64,000 nt of DNA, from positions 16,365,543-16,429,542 of the forward strand of contig NC_059476.1 in assembly GCF_018139145.2 (NCBI RefSeq), given 5' to 3'. The translations under genes and the position numbers were made by a program. The notes below the pieces were generated by a model, which saw only the letters and a list, made by a program, of their open reading frames with translations, had not been told where the DNA came from and did not search any database. Each line of letters opens with the position of its first letter. Position 1 is the stretch's first letter. Source of the stretch: Gymnogyps californianus. Taxonomy: Eukaryota > Chordata > Aves > Accipitriformes > Cathartidae. Of the stretch, positions 36,984 through 50,579 are shown piece by piece.

Positions 36984-39499
36984 TGTTTGGTGGGTTGTTG
37001 TTTTTTTTAAGTTAGATTTTATTCTACCATTAAGTAAAAACTACCTTTTTAAGGATACATAGAAAGTTGGTAGTTATTGAAACTCTTCTGCTGTCATTCT
37101 TTCCCATTTTGTGATGTCTGTGTTTTCTGGTTTATTTTCTAAAGTAATAAAATGCAAGTATTTACATGAGAAGATTCCAGTCAGGTCCTGCACTGGTGGT
37201 GACTGGCTGTGAAGAAAACCAGATAGTCATACAATAAGCCTCCTGATCTTGGGTTAAAATGTAAAACAAAAGCCCCCAACCCCTGACTTGAACAACTAGC
37301 CAGATTAGCGATGCAGTATCTACAAATTGGAGGATCTTCCCACCCCCACAAATCCACGTGAAGATTACGGCTCAGTCTGCCAGAGCAATTGCTGTATCCT
37401 GAGGTGATGTTCAGACAGCCATTGCAGTGAGTCCTTGGCTTTTCTGGAGTTCTGCTGCTGAGGCTTTTGATTAGAGATAAGAAGGTTGCATGCCTTCATG
37501 TAATTCCCTTCTTGATATCAGATCACACACACAAAAATACTCCTTTTGGGAGGAGGGCAGGAGATGGTCCACATTATCCCTTTTGCCTTGTTATACTCTG
37601 TACTCTGGCAACAAGCTTTATACCTTGTCACTTCTGGTTTTTTGGGGGTGACTTTTCAGTTGTAAACAGTGAGATAATCTGCCAGTTAGAGTGCTAAAAT
37701 AGGATGGGGAGACCTGTTTCCATTTGCCGCACTGCAAAACAGCCTGATAACTTGCTTTCTTTGCCTCTCTGATCTCCCCTGTAGAGGCGAGAGATCTACC
37801 CTCTTTTAGGGGATTTGGCGGGGCTCTTTTCTGTTGTGAAGGCAAGTGCATTGCAGTGCTGTAGTTCAGATATGTAGCTGTTTTTCTGTCATACTTAGTT
37901 CATTAACTTTTAAATGCCTTGCTGCGAGTTTAATATTGCATCAGAGAAAATGTGCTTAGACTTGATTCCCGGTGGAAAAGGAATTGCTGGGTTGAGAGGG
38001 ATGCTTGGAGAGAAGAGTGAGGATGGCCTGCTGCAGCTTCTTCTTCTTTATTAAAATTACAGACCAGTAGTGGAATTTTAATGAAGTCTTGTGGGATGGA
38101 TGGTCAGAAGCACTTCTGTCAACAGTACTTGTCTACTGCTGTAGTAGGTTTTTTTGTCCCACTTTTGATTTCTTAGCTTATTGCTGTGGTAAGTTACTGT
38201 AACAGTGAGATGGCTGTTTGACAGAACATGTACCTTGTTGGCTTCTTGATTGCTTCAAATGAAACTTCTCTACTGGAGATGCTGTTCTACGGTGAATAAA
38301 GCATTAGTCTAAGGCCAAAGGATTCTTTTTCTCTTGAGCCCCAAGGGTCTGTTTAGGGACCTCAGCAGGTGATACTATGTATTTTGTCTTGGGAACACAA
38401 GGTGTTCTACTGAAAAAAGCTATGGAAGAGCTACGTATTGCTATAGAGGACTTGGTTATACCTGTTCTTTTAAACAGTACCTATCTTAACATCCTTAGTT
38501 CTTTTCTTCTGTATGCATGTGTCCGTATTGCTCTTACAGAACCAGGTTATTGATATTTAAGGTCCCCAGAAAGTCCTTGGATTTACTAAAGCATCTGTTG
38601 TCTCTGGAGCAGGGACATCTGCAGTAAGTCCCTGAGCAGTGCAGTTTCATTAACAAGAATGTGGAAGCATGAACTTTGAAAAATTGCTGAAGATGCACAG
38701 CTTTTTCTTTGTTCCCCAGGAAGCTAAGACAAAGTTGATTTAACTTGGAGTACTTAATTGGGCTCCATTCAGATAACGAGATCTCTCATCATAGGTGGAT
38801 GGGAGTTTCTTTTATTTTGTTGCACGAATAAAAGAATATTCACAACTTATAATTATATGCATGTCCTGAGACTTGGTGTATATTAATAACTGTCCTGTGA
38901 CTTTTTTTCCCCTCCCTTGTTGCTTGGTCTTGCTTTTCTATTAAGATGCCTGTGACTGAAACATTCAAGTTTAATAGATTTTTGTCCTGAAAGAGACAGA
39001 ATTCCCATGTTACACATAGACTGTAGGATTTTTCTGAATTAATTCCTACTTCAAATCCCATAGCTGTGGATAAATATATCCAATCTTGACCAGAAAATCT
39101 AGGCATGAGAAATCCAATAAAAACCTGATGTGATGGTGGTGGCTCTTGCTTCCTACTAGTTAATGAGACTCCTAACATGATGAATGTAAGTGCTGGGGGA
39201 GAGTACAAGGGGAATAGATCTTAGCAGCCAGCCCACACTTCCCTAAATAACACCTCCAGAATCCTAGGCTAAGGAAAGCGTCAGTCTGGTCCTGGAGTAC
39301 ATGTCTTGTGTTTTCAATTGGACCCTTGTAAAATTAAGAGTGTCTTTATGTCTGGCTGAGTTTGATCAGCTTCCAATTTCAGCTGCTGGATCTGGGTATG
39401 TCTTTGAGAAGCTGTTTTTCCTGTTCCTAGATGTGTGTGTTGTGGCTTTCTCCATTCCCCTCCGCCCCCCTTTCGAAGTAGCGTTTAATTGCATTTGCT

Positions 39500-40010
39500 T
39501 TGGTAAGCAGCCTCTGTGGCCTGGGCCTTTTGTTATTTACTGTTCTTCCTGTCTTTGTATCTCCTGCAAATTTAGTGACAGCTTTCTTCCAAGTCACCGA
39601 CTACAATGTTAAATGGCATAGGGCCAAGAACCAATACCTGATGGACCTCACTAGCAGTGGTTTGCCATTGACACCAACATTTCAAGAGCAGTCACTTAAT
39701 CAATTTTTAATCTGTTTTATATGTATTTAGCTGATTTTTGTTTGGTTTAGGTTTGTTTGGTTGGTTTTGGGGTTTTTTTTGGCTGGTCTTAGTCAAAATG
39801 TGTTGTGCCAGCCCCAAAATGTTACATAAATCTAAAAATATTATATCAAACCAGTTACTATTGTTAATAAAAACTTTCAGTTTCATAAAAGTAGAATTAA
39901 ATAAGATAGTTTTTTGTAAGCCCATGTTGATTGCCACTGTTTTTGCTGTTAATTCCTCAGTAGTCCTCTGAGCTGTTCCTTGTTTTTGAAAACCTTTACC
40001 AAGTTGAGAC
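39500..40010 (-). repeat. Worn CR1/L3-like LINE fragment
   Basis: Successive phrases (CTCCTGCAAATTTAGTGAC, AATGTTAAATGGCATAGGGC, TGATGGACCTCACTAGCAG, ATCAAACCAGTTACTATTG, AAGCCCATGTTGATTGCC) occur in the order expected for the reverse complement of amniote CR1/L3 reverse transcriptase DNA. A G/T-rich tract at about 39,738-39,783 interrupts it. The copy is dead: the minus strand has many stops and indels. It is the clearest LINE remnant in the window. Confidence 0.55.
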
Positions 40011-40820
40011 CCCGATACTTATCTGTTTAATGTTTTGACATTTCAAAGGGATGATTTTTTTCCAGCCCATTGGAACTTTCTCAATATTCCAAGACTTTCT
40101 GGAATTAAACACTGCTGCAAACATTCTTTGAGTAACTCCCAGGAAAAAAAAAAATCAATCACTTCCATTGCATTTTAAGACTGTTAAATTACAAATGTTA
40201 AATAACATCACCTTGATAGATTTTGTTGAATGATCGTATGCCATTCTATTGAAAATTTGTTCATATAGAGAGAATTTTTTTCAGGTAATATGCATATACG
40301 TCATCTTTTTGGTTTTATCTTTGCTTATTTTAAAGCTGTGTGTGTCTCTCTGCTCTGACCTTTGTAACATTTCTGAATTTTGATTTATGTTCTCTGCTCT
40401 AAATCCCCCTGCCCCTCTTCCAGCCTCTTGTCTCCTCTTTGTGCTTTCATTCTTAGTTGCATTGTGGTTTTGGGTTTTTTTTGGGTTTGTTGGTTTGTTT
40501 GTTTATTTTTAAATTAACAGGTCAGACTTTTTTTCCCTGTGATATTTTGAGGGTTTCTAGTAAAAAGTTCTTAAATAGTTAAGAAGTTTAAACAGAAGAT
40601 GGAGACAACTATTGTCTTAATTGATGTGACTCTATTTCCAGCTTTTTGAAGTTGTCCTTTTAAAGTGCAAATTGCTATGTATTAGGCTGATGTTTATTAT
40701 AAATAAATGCTGATGAATCAGTTGTCTTATTTTCTATTGCAATTGGTCTACAATATCTACTATATTTAACTACTGTCCTAGCTAGTACTTATTTAGTCTA
40801 TTGAGATCTAGCTTAAAAAT

Positions 40821-40855
40821 TGATATTCACAGATTAAACTGATATTCACAGATTA
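40821..40855. repeat. 19-bp tandem duplication
   Basis: TGATATTCACAGATTA occurs at 40,821-40,836 and 40,840-40,855, an offset of 19 bases. A simple local duplication in intron 1. Confidence 0.85.
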
Positions 40856-43800
40856 GGGCTGAAGAGTTGATACCTATTTATGTTGTTTTTTATTTTCCCC
40901 CTTCAGGGCCCTTGCTATGTTGATTTTTTTTTTTTTTGGAGTTCTTTAACAATTTATGTAATAGTAAAGACAGATTGTAGCCTTTCTTTTCTTTACTACC
41001 CTCAAAATTATTTGACTTCTAGTTAGTGGTACAAGCTTTACTACTTTGACTAGATACATGTGTAGGGCTGAATTATGTAGTGAGTATTAAAGGGTATGTT
41101 TGAGCTGTGCTGTCACAGGGAAGAAAGCATTGTTGGAAATGCTAGGCTCTCTGTCAATGGCAGTCCAGAAATGCATCCCTATCTCCTTCTGAAGATCTTG
41201 CATTCCTGTTTTTTAAAGGGAGAATGTGTCTTTGGCTAGTCCACGTTGCTAGAGATGAGCCAGTAAAGTCCTCTCTCGGAGTATCAACTTCTCTAATAGT
41301 GTTATCTCAAGGAACCTGGTAGCTACTTAATCCTTACAAGTGCTGTCAGTTTTCTAAGGCAAAAGATGATATGGAGATCTAACTGGATTTTTTTTTTTTT
41401 TTTTTTGCAAAGCTTGAAGTTAAACTGTTAACCAACAAACTAGAATTACAGTTTAAATTTATGACTTAAAATATTTGATTACAGAAGGGAGGATGAAAAT
41501 ACCAGAAAAGATGAAAATAAAACTGTTTATGTGCAGAGACAAAACTAGTGAAATTTGACCATGCTGAAAACTGCATAGTCAACTCTTTTTCCTTTTCTTT
41601 TTTCTTTTTTTTTTTTTTTTTTTAGTTTTAATTTCTGTGCTTGTTACTCTTAGGATAAAAATGGCACATCTGTATTCTGATTCTTGTCAGAGGACATTTT
41701 AGAGAATAATGTTTCTTAAATATTGCTTTACTTTTAGAGCTAACAATTGTGAATAGTAATAAGTGTGTAACAATCTCTGCATTTAAAAAGTTATTCCACC
41801 CTTGCTTCAGTACTAAGGGTTTTCTTTTTTCTTTCTGGGATTTTTTTTTTCCTGATTCTTCACTTGCTGGAGAGCCTTCTGAGCTAGAGAAGATGTTTTA
41901 CACTTTGTAAATGTTGGTTTTTAAAAAAAAATTAAAAACTTTTTTCCTAAATTCTTACACTAACACCCAAAACACATTTTTCCTTGTATATGTCACCAGT
42001 AACATTGTAAGGGTTAAATGTATGGTTGCTTAAATTATGAGGAACATATCTAAGAGAAAGCTCTAAAATATTGGGATCTTCATCACTTTTCCTCTCTTCT
42101 GTTCTGTTATTCCTGCAACTTTTCCACTGGCCCTGCTCTTCAGCTGCTATGAACTGTCAGACACTGCAATATAGGAGGTGAAAATATAGAAACCAGAATT
42201 TAGCAGAAGCAGCCATGTTAATTTCTGTTCCATTTGAAATGCAGGAAAATATCATCTGCCAAATGGAAAAGGACAATCGGTGGGGAAAGAAATGTTCTTT
42301 TCAAGCTTCTAAGAGCAGTGACAATGGAGAGAAAAAATACTATAAAAAGTAGGCAGCTCCTTTTTCAAGATTTTGTTTTCAATATATTATGCATGATTAA
42401 CTGTACACAGTTGCTCTTTTGGAGTCCTGAATGACTGAATACTACATCACAGGGCTTATACTGTCTTTACTGCATTGCACTTTGCATTTGGGGGGCAATA
42501 GGGCTCAGCTTCATGGCAGTTTTGCCAGTCTTTAGTATAATTTTTGAATACATTCATACTTCCCTTATTTGCCTTTTTTAATGTCAAGCATTGCACATAA
42601 GATGTTCTGCTGTTGCTATGCAACTGCTAAATCCAATATTTAATATTAATAAAAACGGAGTGGCATTAGCATCACTGAGAACAGTGGGCTAGCAAACTAT
42701 GATTGTACAATATCCAAGCTGTAAAACTTGGCAGGGACTTCAGTGTGCAATTGCATGCATGGCAAACTGTGGGGCGTGAGTCATTGGCAGTTACTATTTT
42801 AAGAGTGGTGAGTTTTGAGTAAAATTTCTGAGCCCTTGATTTTTATTTATATATATGTAAAATATAATTTTTTAAACAAAAAGATAAAGAATGAGGTTGG
42901 TTAGCTGTTTTCCTTAAGGTTTCATTTCAGATACAAATTCTGAGGGGTCACTACCCATAAAAGAGTCAACGTTATAAACCTATGGGTCAATACCCTGATT
43001 CTCATATTTTTCTTCTAGGTCAGGTTGGTTCGCCCTTTCCCACTGTTCCTGCCACTTCCTGAAGCCTGAATTGGCTTTTTTTGGAGGCAGTGCTACTTCT
43101 CTGCCTGATAAGGTGCTGTTCAATGGGATGTTTTTCCTCTTCCACCTTGTTTTCTGATCTCTCCCCTATTTCTCTTTACTCTTGACTGTTATTTCACCGT
43201 CACTCTTTCACCTTTTTTTTTTTTTGTTCTCCACTTGGCGCTTTCTGAGATTAGATTTTTAGTATCAGCCTCTGATAGGCGTTAGATCAAGGATGGTGAT
43301 GTGCCTTGGCAGTACTTTGGCCATCTAAGTCGCGTTGCAGGCTGCAAATTCTGTAGGGTCCTGCATCTGACATCTAAAGATGTTAGTGCACTGGCACTCT
43401 TGCTGACACCCGGAGGGATGTAACGCTTTGTTACATTCGATTGTCCTTTCCTTTTGAAGACTGCTGTCCAAAAGATAACTTTGGTATTAGATCTGGATAT
43501 AGTCAGAGTTACTTTAGAATTATTGCTCTTTTGCAATGTAATAACTGATTTCCTTCATAGCATGTGATCATTTAGATTTCAACTGGTTTCTTAAAAGGGC
43601 TCTTTCAGGTAGTTTATCTGTCCCCAATTCACCCATGCAAGTTTCTGTAAATTTAAAACCATATTTTTGTGTCTTAAAATGTTGGGGGTTTTTTTCATCT
43701 TCTGCCTCTCAAAGATTCAGGCAAGTAGGAGAAGCTGCCTCTAGCTATATGCAAACCGTTATTAAACCTACAAAGCAAAAGTATTTATTGGGGAAGAGAA

Positions 43801-44671
43801 AACCCCAGTAAGTTGTAGTCTTGAGTTTTATGGTCATATTGGGAATACATTTTTATAAGCAGGTGGAATTTGTCTGTTCCCCTTAAAGTAGTCTTTGTAC
43901 TTCTCATATTCACTCTGCTAACCTGTCTTCTCACAGTATTGGGTAGTTAATAGCTCTGTAGATTTTACTGCCAGCAGGGGTTTAGTGTAATATTGATTTA
44001 ACATTTCCAAATAATGGCAGTAATTTTGGTAAAGGTTTTTCCTCTTTTGGAATAAACTAAAATTGGTTAGATTTATTTTAAGTGAGGCATAAATCATGGC
44101 ATTGAAGTAAATCAGACTGTGTATCTTAGATGCGGATCTGTGATTGGAATTTGGTTCCTTAGTGGCATGGCACTGCTGAATCCCTTTCCCTCGAATTTTC
44201 TCTCCTCAAACCTGCAACTCTTCAGGAAACACTGATTCTAATGTTTGCTGAAATTCAGAAAAGTAACTGAATGCCACTCAGATGGAAGAATGTATTTTTT
44301 TAATTGGGAAAACGTACTTTATTTCAGTTCAGAGGCTTAAGTAAGAGAATTTTCTTTATATAGAAATTACCTGGTCACATTGTGGAACCTACAACTTCCT
44401 ATTTTCTTTTCAAAATGGTTTATTTCAATGTTGTAATGTTCTTTGTTTTTAACCTAGCTATTTACAAAAGTACAGGAGTCAGTGGACTCTAGATTGTGCT
44501 ATGATTTGTCAGTAGTTCAGTCATCACAATTGACCCATGCATCTTATAATACTTAGAGAAAACACGTTGAGAACTGTTCTTGGAACAGATAAATATAGAA
44601 CTGCTATTGTGAATATTCTTGTAGTGACGTACTTAATCTAGAAAGCTAACAATTCTTTTATTTGCTTTTAG

Positions 44672-44737
44672 GGTTTGAAAGTATTCTAGAAGGCCTGTTT
44701 GGACCTGGATTATTAAAAGATCTCAGTTTGTTTAAAG
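44672..44737 (+). CDS. LCOR: LCOR coding exon 2 (residues 33-54)
   Basis: This 66-base exon joins exon 1 in phase 1 and translates GFESILEGLFGPGLL then KDLSLFK. The same block, GFESILEGLYGPRL, is known to me in LCORL, so it belongs to the conserved N-terminal module of both corepressors. The acceptor is TTGCTTTTAG and the donor AAAG|GTATTC, which departs from the GTRAGT consensus after position +3. Because the length is a multiple of three and both phases are 1, skipping the exon keeps the frame. The hydrophobic spacing suggests an amphipathic helix; no membrane segment or signal is present. Confidence 0.93.
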
Positions 44738-45151
44738 GTATTCAATCTCTATGTTTGTATCTTGTTCTGCATTTCTAATGACAGAAGCAGCCCTAGCTCT
44801 GCCTCTAGAAAATGTGTGTTACCGTGGTGATTTGTGCTTTTTTTTCCCCCTCCCCCAGGCAGTGCTTACAGTTAGTTTCATATTGGCTAAAATTACTAAT
44901 GAGTGTGCGTTCATCTTTATGTAGCTGGGAGTGTATTTGGCAGTGCTTGGAAAAACAGATTTGTTGTGCATAGATAAAATGTATACAGTTTGGTAATCTG
45001 GGGATTTAGAAAAATGGCCGAAATGAAGCCTGCATCCTCAGAATGCAGGCAAGAATGTTGTGAAACAGGTATTTAACTCGGCATTTCTCTTGGCTCCAGT
45101 TGTGTCGCGGTTTATGAATATGAAGTAATTTGCTATTCCTCTGATTTACAG
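44738..45151 (+). other. LCOR: LCOR intron 2 (414 bp)
   Basis: A short phase 1 intron, GTATTC to ATTTACAG. A C/T-rich stretch lies near 44,840. Nothing else is recognised in it. Its small size compared with the flanking 31.5 and 9.7 kb introns ties exons 2 and 3 closely together. Confidence 0.88.
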
Positions 45152-45231
45152 ACTGTGAGCCTGAAGGTGTTTCTGATTGGTCTTTTGATGAAAATTGTCT
45201 TTTCTGCTGCCTGAGAAGAGAAAAAGTGAAG
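45152..45231 (+). CDS. LCOR: LCOR coding exon 3 (residues 55-81)
   Basis: The 80-base exon completes D55 from a split codon and encodes DCEPEGVSDWSFDENCLFC and then CLRREKVK. It carries C56, C70, C73 and C74; the C-x2-C pair and the upstream DCEPE are also present in LCORL (DCEPEELTDWS, KCSFC). Together with C5, C10, H30 and C31 from exon 1 these residues could form a metal site, which is inference. The exon ends in phase 0 with donor AAG|GTAACA. Its length is not a multiple of three, so it must be included or skipped together with exon 4 to keep the frame. Confidence 0.93.
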
Positions 45232-45440
45232 GTAACAATGCAGATGTGTGAAGCTAGTAGTTGTAGGGGAGGGACAAAGGGAGGGAGTTTGCTGCTCCTA
45301 GTTAACTGAACATAGAAAATCTGCAACCTCCTACCCCTTTCCCCTCCTTCGGAAAAAGGCTTTCTGAATTAAAATAATGCAAGTTAATGAAGAGACTTAC
45401 CTCTTCTCTGCAACTTTTTCTTTGTAGTATGTGATGCAGA

Positions 45441-45462
45441 TTTTTTTTTTTTTTTTTTTTTT
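45441..45462. repeat. T22 homopolymer run
   Basis: Twenty-two T bases, 210 bases after exon 3, followed by G/T-rich sequence. No inserted element could be delimited. Confidence 0.9.
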
Positions 45463-47337
45463 GGTGTAGTGGCTCTTTCTGTTTGGTGTTTTTTGTTTGG
45501 TTTGGTTTTTTTGAGTTCTTTGTAAGAGATTTTGTTGGGATCATGAAACCCTTCCTAAGGCAGCCAGACTGTGGCTTGTGCATGTTTACTACAATCAGAT
45601 GCTGGGCTTATCTTCAGTATGGAAATGTGGTCCATTTTAACAACCTACAGTCTTGTTCTGTATCTTGGAATCTCTTTCCCTGTGGGCCATATCCTTTTAT
45701 TAAAGGGCTCATATGTATGGTAGGTTTTGTACTGTGCTTGTTTATAACCAAGTCAGAGCCTAAATGTGGACAAGTCAGCTTTGCCAACATAATAAACTTG
45801 CAGTTTGTTTTCTTAATGAGATTATAGCTGTAATTGAAACAAAGGCTACCATGCTATACGTGATTGTTGCTCAGCCCATGTGTTGAAATAATGATTGTTC
45901 TATAGCATAGGAAGGAAGGCTCCTCTGTCTTGGCAAAACTTCATTTGCTGGAACTCTTAACTACTACTTCTTCCTGCACAATGTAAAATAACATGCAGAG
46001 TGGATCTCTGTCAACTTAGAAATGAAACAAAAGCACCCTTTCCTCTGCAGCAGCTAACATGTATGGCTGCATGGCTTATTCATAAAGGAAGTACGTTGTT
46101 GACACTGATACTTGCCATGTTGCCAGTTTATGCTTGTTTTTGTATTACAGTTTTTGTTAAGGCATGGGGAGGAGGGTTAGGAATGCTTGCATTTAGAACA
46201 GATGTAAGGTGTAATACTTTCTTTCATTGAGACTGACAGCAGGTAAGCTGTAGGTATGCTTGTGCTGTAAGGAGTTTTGTCTTGTTTCACCTATGTCATC
46301 TCATAAAAAGACAAAATTGAGTGTTTAGCACAATTCTAGTTAAGTTGTGAGTTGATCAGAAATTAATTTTGTGGTGTGGTCAGAGACTGGTCATAGTCTG
46401 GGAGAATCTAACAGTGTACAGGTAGATCTTCAAAAAAAACCCTGTTCACATGTCAATCATCCTCATAGGTCCACAATAACTAAAATAAAGCTTCTGAAAA
46501 TCGGTGATTGTTAGGTGAAGACAAAAACTAAGAACACAAATGCCTACTGTATAGTGTGCTGATTAGGCATGGTCGTCTTGTCCTTTTCAAGCTTCCACAC
46601 AACCTTTAGACAGAAGCTGAGATATCACTATTTATATTTTCATGTACTTTGCCAGGCTTTTCTTTCTAGTTTCACATAGTAAAGTGTAGCCCATGATTAT
46701 GAGTATCACTGAGAAAACGGCGATGTATTCCTTATGCTAGTGGTAGTTATTTATGTAAAGGTTCCTCACATGGTTTCCCATTGTACTGTGTGGTGGCTTT
46801 TAAATGGGTGAAAGAAAAGATGCAGATGTGTTCACGTCTGGTGTGCTCCGTGGTGTTTTGGCATCAGGGGTCTAAGGAGATTTTAGGATTGTGTACAGAT
46901 TGACACAGAATGCAGTGGGGCATGCAGCTTCGCTAGGCAAAGGCGCTAGGTGAAGGGGAAGGAGGTTGTAAGTTCTGAGCAGACTGGAGAGAAATGTGAG
47001 TTAGGAAAGGCTGTGGTAGTGTCAGTCAGCCACTGTGGGCTTGGGTAGAGTAATTTTTATAAATAAAACCTATGCAATTTCTGTCACTTCACATTTTAGT
47101 GGCCAAAAATACCTGTTTAAATCATTTTTCTTACAGCTGATTGATAAACAGGGACAGCAAAGAGAGCTTTGTACGCGTGCTAGTTTGCTGCATGGCCAGG
47201 GATCACTGGCTGTTTGGGAGGGGGGGAGCAGGGAAGGAGGGTGAACCAGTCCATTCAAATCAGACTTGTGACTTCTCTGTTAATCCTGGTGATTCTCCTC
47301 ATGCTTCGCACGGGGCTTCTTTGGAGTATGTAAGGGT

Positions 47338-47445
47338 TGGAGTTTTTTGGTTTGGTTTTTTTTTTTTTCTTTCCTGTTCCCCAGTCTCTGTATCAGTTCT
47401 GTTGGGCTTGGATTTTTTTGGTTTGGTTTTTTTAGTTTGGTTTTT
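47338..47445. repeat. G/T-rich low-complexity tract
   Basis: Two blocks of GGTTTGGTTTTTT type separated by ordinary sequence. Frames through it translate as Phe/Val/Trp-rich or Lys/Asn/Pro-rich strings that reflect composition only. Confidence 0.75.
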
Positions 47446-50400
47446 GAGGGAAGAATATGGCTTCTTTTAGACCTAGTGATGTCTTGTGTGTCAGCTGAGA
47501 GAGATGGCAGGGTGCGAGTGCTTCCTTTCTTCTGTGAGTGTGCCAAATTGCTGCACTGCTGTCATTAGCTTGCAAGAGTTAAATATGACTCTTCTATGGG
47601 GGTCTTCAAATAGTATGGCTTTAACAACATCATAATTTGAAATAAAACATCTGATACTTAATTGTTACAAAAAAGTTTGTAACTTCATTTGGTATTTAGC
47701 CAAATGATGGACAGTCTTCAGCTGATGGACTAAACTAAAGTAGAAGTGATACTAGTTTATTTGAAATCTCTTCCATTCAACATCTGTAATGATATCTTTA
47801 ACTCTTCTTTTTAGGGAGTTGCAGGCTCAGTCTTCTGTAACTGCTAAAACTTGTCTGTTCCTGTACATAATGTGGTAGCAGTTGTGCTTTCTGTGCGACA
47901 TCCTCTATTCTGCCTTTTTTTTATTGTTGATGTGCATCCTCTTACCTTTTTAGGGAAAGAACTGGGCAGGATGGGATGATTTGGGTTTGTGCTTCTATAC
48001 TGGTGAGTTACAGAATTAAAAGGTGTGTAATTGATATTGTAGCTGGGAGCAAGATAGCCACAAACCACATTATTACAACAGTGTGTCGCTGGCCTTTTTT
48101 TCCAATGAGTACATCTCTACCAATACCTCCTTTTGGATTAGTGGAATAATTAATCAGTGTACTTGATTGTCATCTTTGAGTGACATGTAGGTACCTGGTC
48201 TGACAAGTTCAAAATCAATAAAAATCTTAAGGGTTTTTTTCTGGATTTCGTTTGCCCTTAAGAATTACCTGTAATTTAGGAGGCCGGTAGTTGTGCTCAA
48301 GGAGAACAGAGTTCTGGACTACAGGATGAGAACTGGAAGCCAAGATTAGTTTATTGGCAGAGCTGTTTAAGGGAGAAAAAACTACGCTTGCTCTCCCACC
48401 CATTTCAGTGATGTTGGTTCTTGCTTTTACAAGCAATCAGATTCAATTACATGCATTCTTCAAAGGATGGAGAACCATCTGCTGAAGTATTCTGAAAAGA
48501 TTAATTTATTTGTAGCGGTAGTTCTACTTGCAAATACTGAGCAAATGCATGGATTTTTTTGGCAGTCAAAATACAAGACAGTTTTTGATAGAGAAATGGA
48601 CTTAAGTGTTTTCGTTGGAAAGGGATAATAAAATACAGACAAAGTAGGGAGCTAAAATCTTCCCAGACATATTTTTGCCCAAATCCAAAGGGTTATGTGC
48701 AATAATGTAAAGCTTTTAGAAATTGGAATTTTTTTTCTTCCATCATATAATGCAGAATACACAATTGTTTCAGTATGGTATGATCAGAGAGAATAACTAG
48801 TTACCTAAGGAGCTGCTACCAGGTTATTAACACAGGTGCCTGTGTGCAGAAATGCATGTGTACATTGATGGGCATGAAAGACAAAAAAGAGAAAGTTAGC
48901 GGCTCTAGCTGCCCACTCATAACGAGAGGAAGTAGATCAGGCTCTATGGGACCAAACCTGGTGAATTCTCATTTGGATAATCTGCAAATGTGGTAATTCT
49001 CAATTCCTTGTGGGCTTTATCCTTGACAGGGAAGATTTAAGATAGTGTAGTTTGCAGCGTGGTTGGGTTTTTGGTTGGGTTTTTTTTTTTTGTGAAGCTT
49101 TTCCTTCTAAAAGGTTGTGGTACAGAGAAGACCCATCAATTCAGACAAATTGAACTTTAAGTGTACTTGAGTTATCTCTTTTTAATTACGGTTCTTAATT
49201 TTTCAGTGTGGCTTGTTAAATAAATTGACAGAGCTATCATTACAGAAGAAATCTGTGGCTCCATGTAGAATTTTTGTATCAAATGAGGTAGTCTCTACTG
49301 TCACTTGCTCATAGTTGGAGCTCAAGCCTAGTTTAAGATTTATTTTTTAAAAAAGATGCAGATAAGGTCAGAAGAAGGCACCAGTAATAAGAGGGGAAAC
49401 TAGAAAAAGAGTCCTTAAAGAGAATTCAGTTGAGTATATTCATTTGGAAAAGAAAACACTGTTGTCTAAAGCTACAGAAAGCAATTCATATGTATTTAAA
49501 AAAAGGGGGGGGGGGAGGACATGACTAATCTCATTAGTTGGTGAGAGCAGAACAAGAAGGATAATACTCCTAAGCACATTAACTATTTTATAGATATATT
49601 TAAGCTACAAAAATAGCCAGAGAGAAAATGACTTCTAGGAGCGTATTCTGGGGTCTCATGCTGTTGACGGCAGAAGGTTGAGTCTGGTCTTCGAAGTACC
49701 ATAAAGTACCTGGGCGTCAGTGTAAGGACTTCTAATGATTCTTTCAGTTGTGAAGAAGTGTGGTAGGGTACAGCATGTGAAGGAGTCATTTTAAAATTCA
49801 AAGTTACTCTGATATGGTTTGGATATTTTTAAAAGCTTGTAACTGCTTTACACAAACATCTAAAAGGTAATATCATGCCATTACTTGATTATGATTAATC
49901 ATAATAACAGCCTCTGAATCTGGTGTCCTTTCACTATGGAGGAACATAAACAATAAGAAGTAAACTGTGGTAAGTGTCTGAATAATTCCAAAGAGAAGCT
50001 ATCACTATCATTTAAAGCGTTAACTCATAGAATAATTGAAGATGGCAAAGGAAATATCTGAAAATGAGTTGAAGTTGCGGAACTCTTATTTTTTGATGGC
50101 TTTAGAATGTGTTTAAACTGTGTACAGAGATCCTAAGTGCACTGGAAGATGCTCTAAAACATTTTTAATGGATTTCATCACTTTTAAAAATCTCAAGCAT
50201 TTAGACTGTCAATTTTGTATTGGGAAATAGTTTGATATGGAGGCTAAAACCTGAAGAGGCTGTTTGTGATAGTCTCCAACTGTGTTCCGTAGTAATGCGG
50301 GGTTACAGTTTTGCTTGTACATAAATATGAATGTAAGCATATTGTATTTCCACTGACTTTTCTTTCTTTTTCTCCCCTCCTTCTATAGATAATGAATGAT

Positions 50401-50579
50401 ATTCAATAGCTATGGATCAGTCAAGTTAAATTTGTTTTGAATTTGATAAATCTGACATCAGTCATCTTGGTTAATAAGGAAATAATACTGTTTCTTACTA
50501 TAAAAGTATGTATGTTCAGTAAGCGAGGTATGTCTTAAAACTAATTAAACCATCTGAATTTTTGTTGATGCCAAGCTGG

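Larger units (their letters stand above)
13159..44671 (+). other. LCOR: LCOR intron 1 (31.5 kb)
   Basis: The intron begins GTGAGG and ends TTGCTTTTAG. It is phase 1 and joins exon 1 to exon 2 to complete a Gly codon (G+GG). The first 650 bases belong to the CpG island; the rest is AT-rich. It contains a hAT-type MITE (22,911-23,027), a strong 78-nt hairpin (16,161-16,238), three copies of a 13-base foldback-family word, worn LINE segments near 30.7 and 39.5-40.0 kb, and many T, G and G/T runs. No internal coding exon was recognised. A first intron this long after a CpG promoter commonly holds enhancers, but none can be identified by eye. Confidence 0.85.

Noticed and set aside
39738..39783. 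GGTTTGG-rich tract as interstitial telomeric repeat
   Set aside because: It lacks tandem TTAGGG units; it is ordinary bird-type G/T low-complexity sequence.
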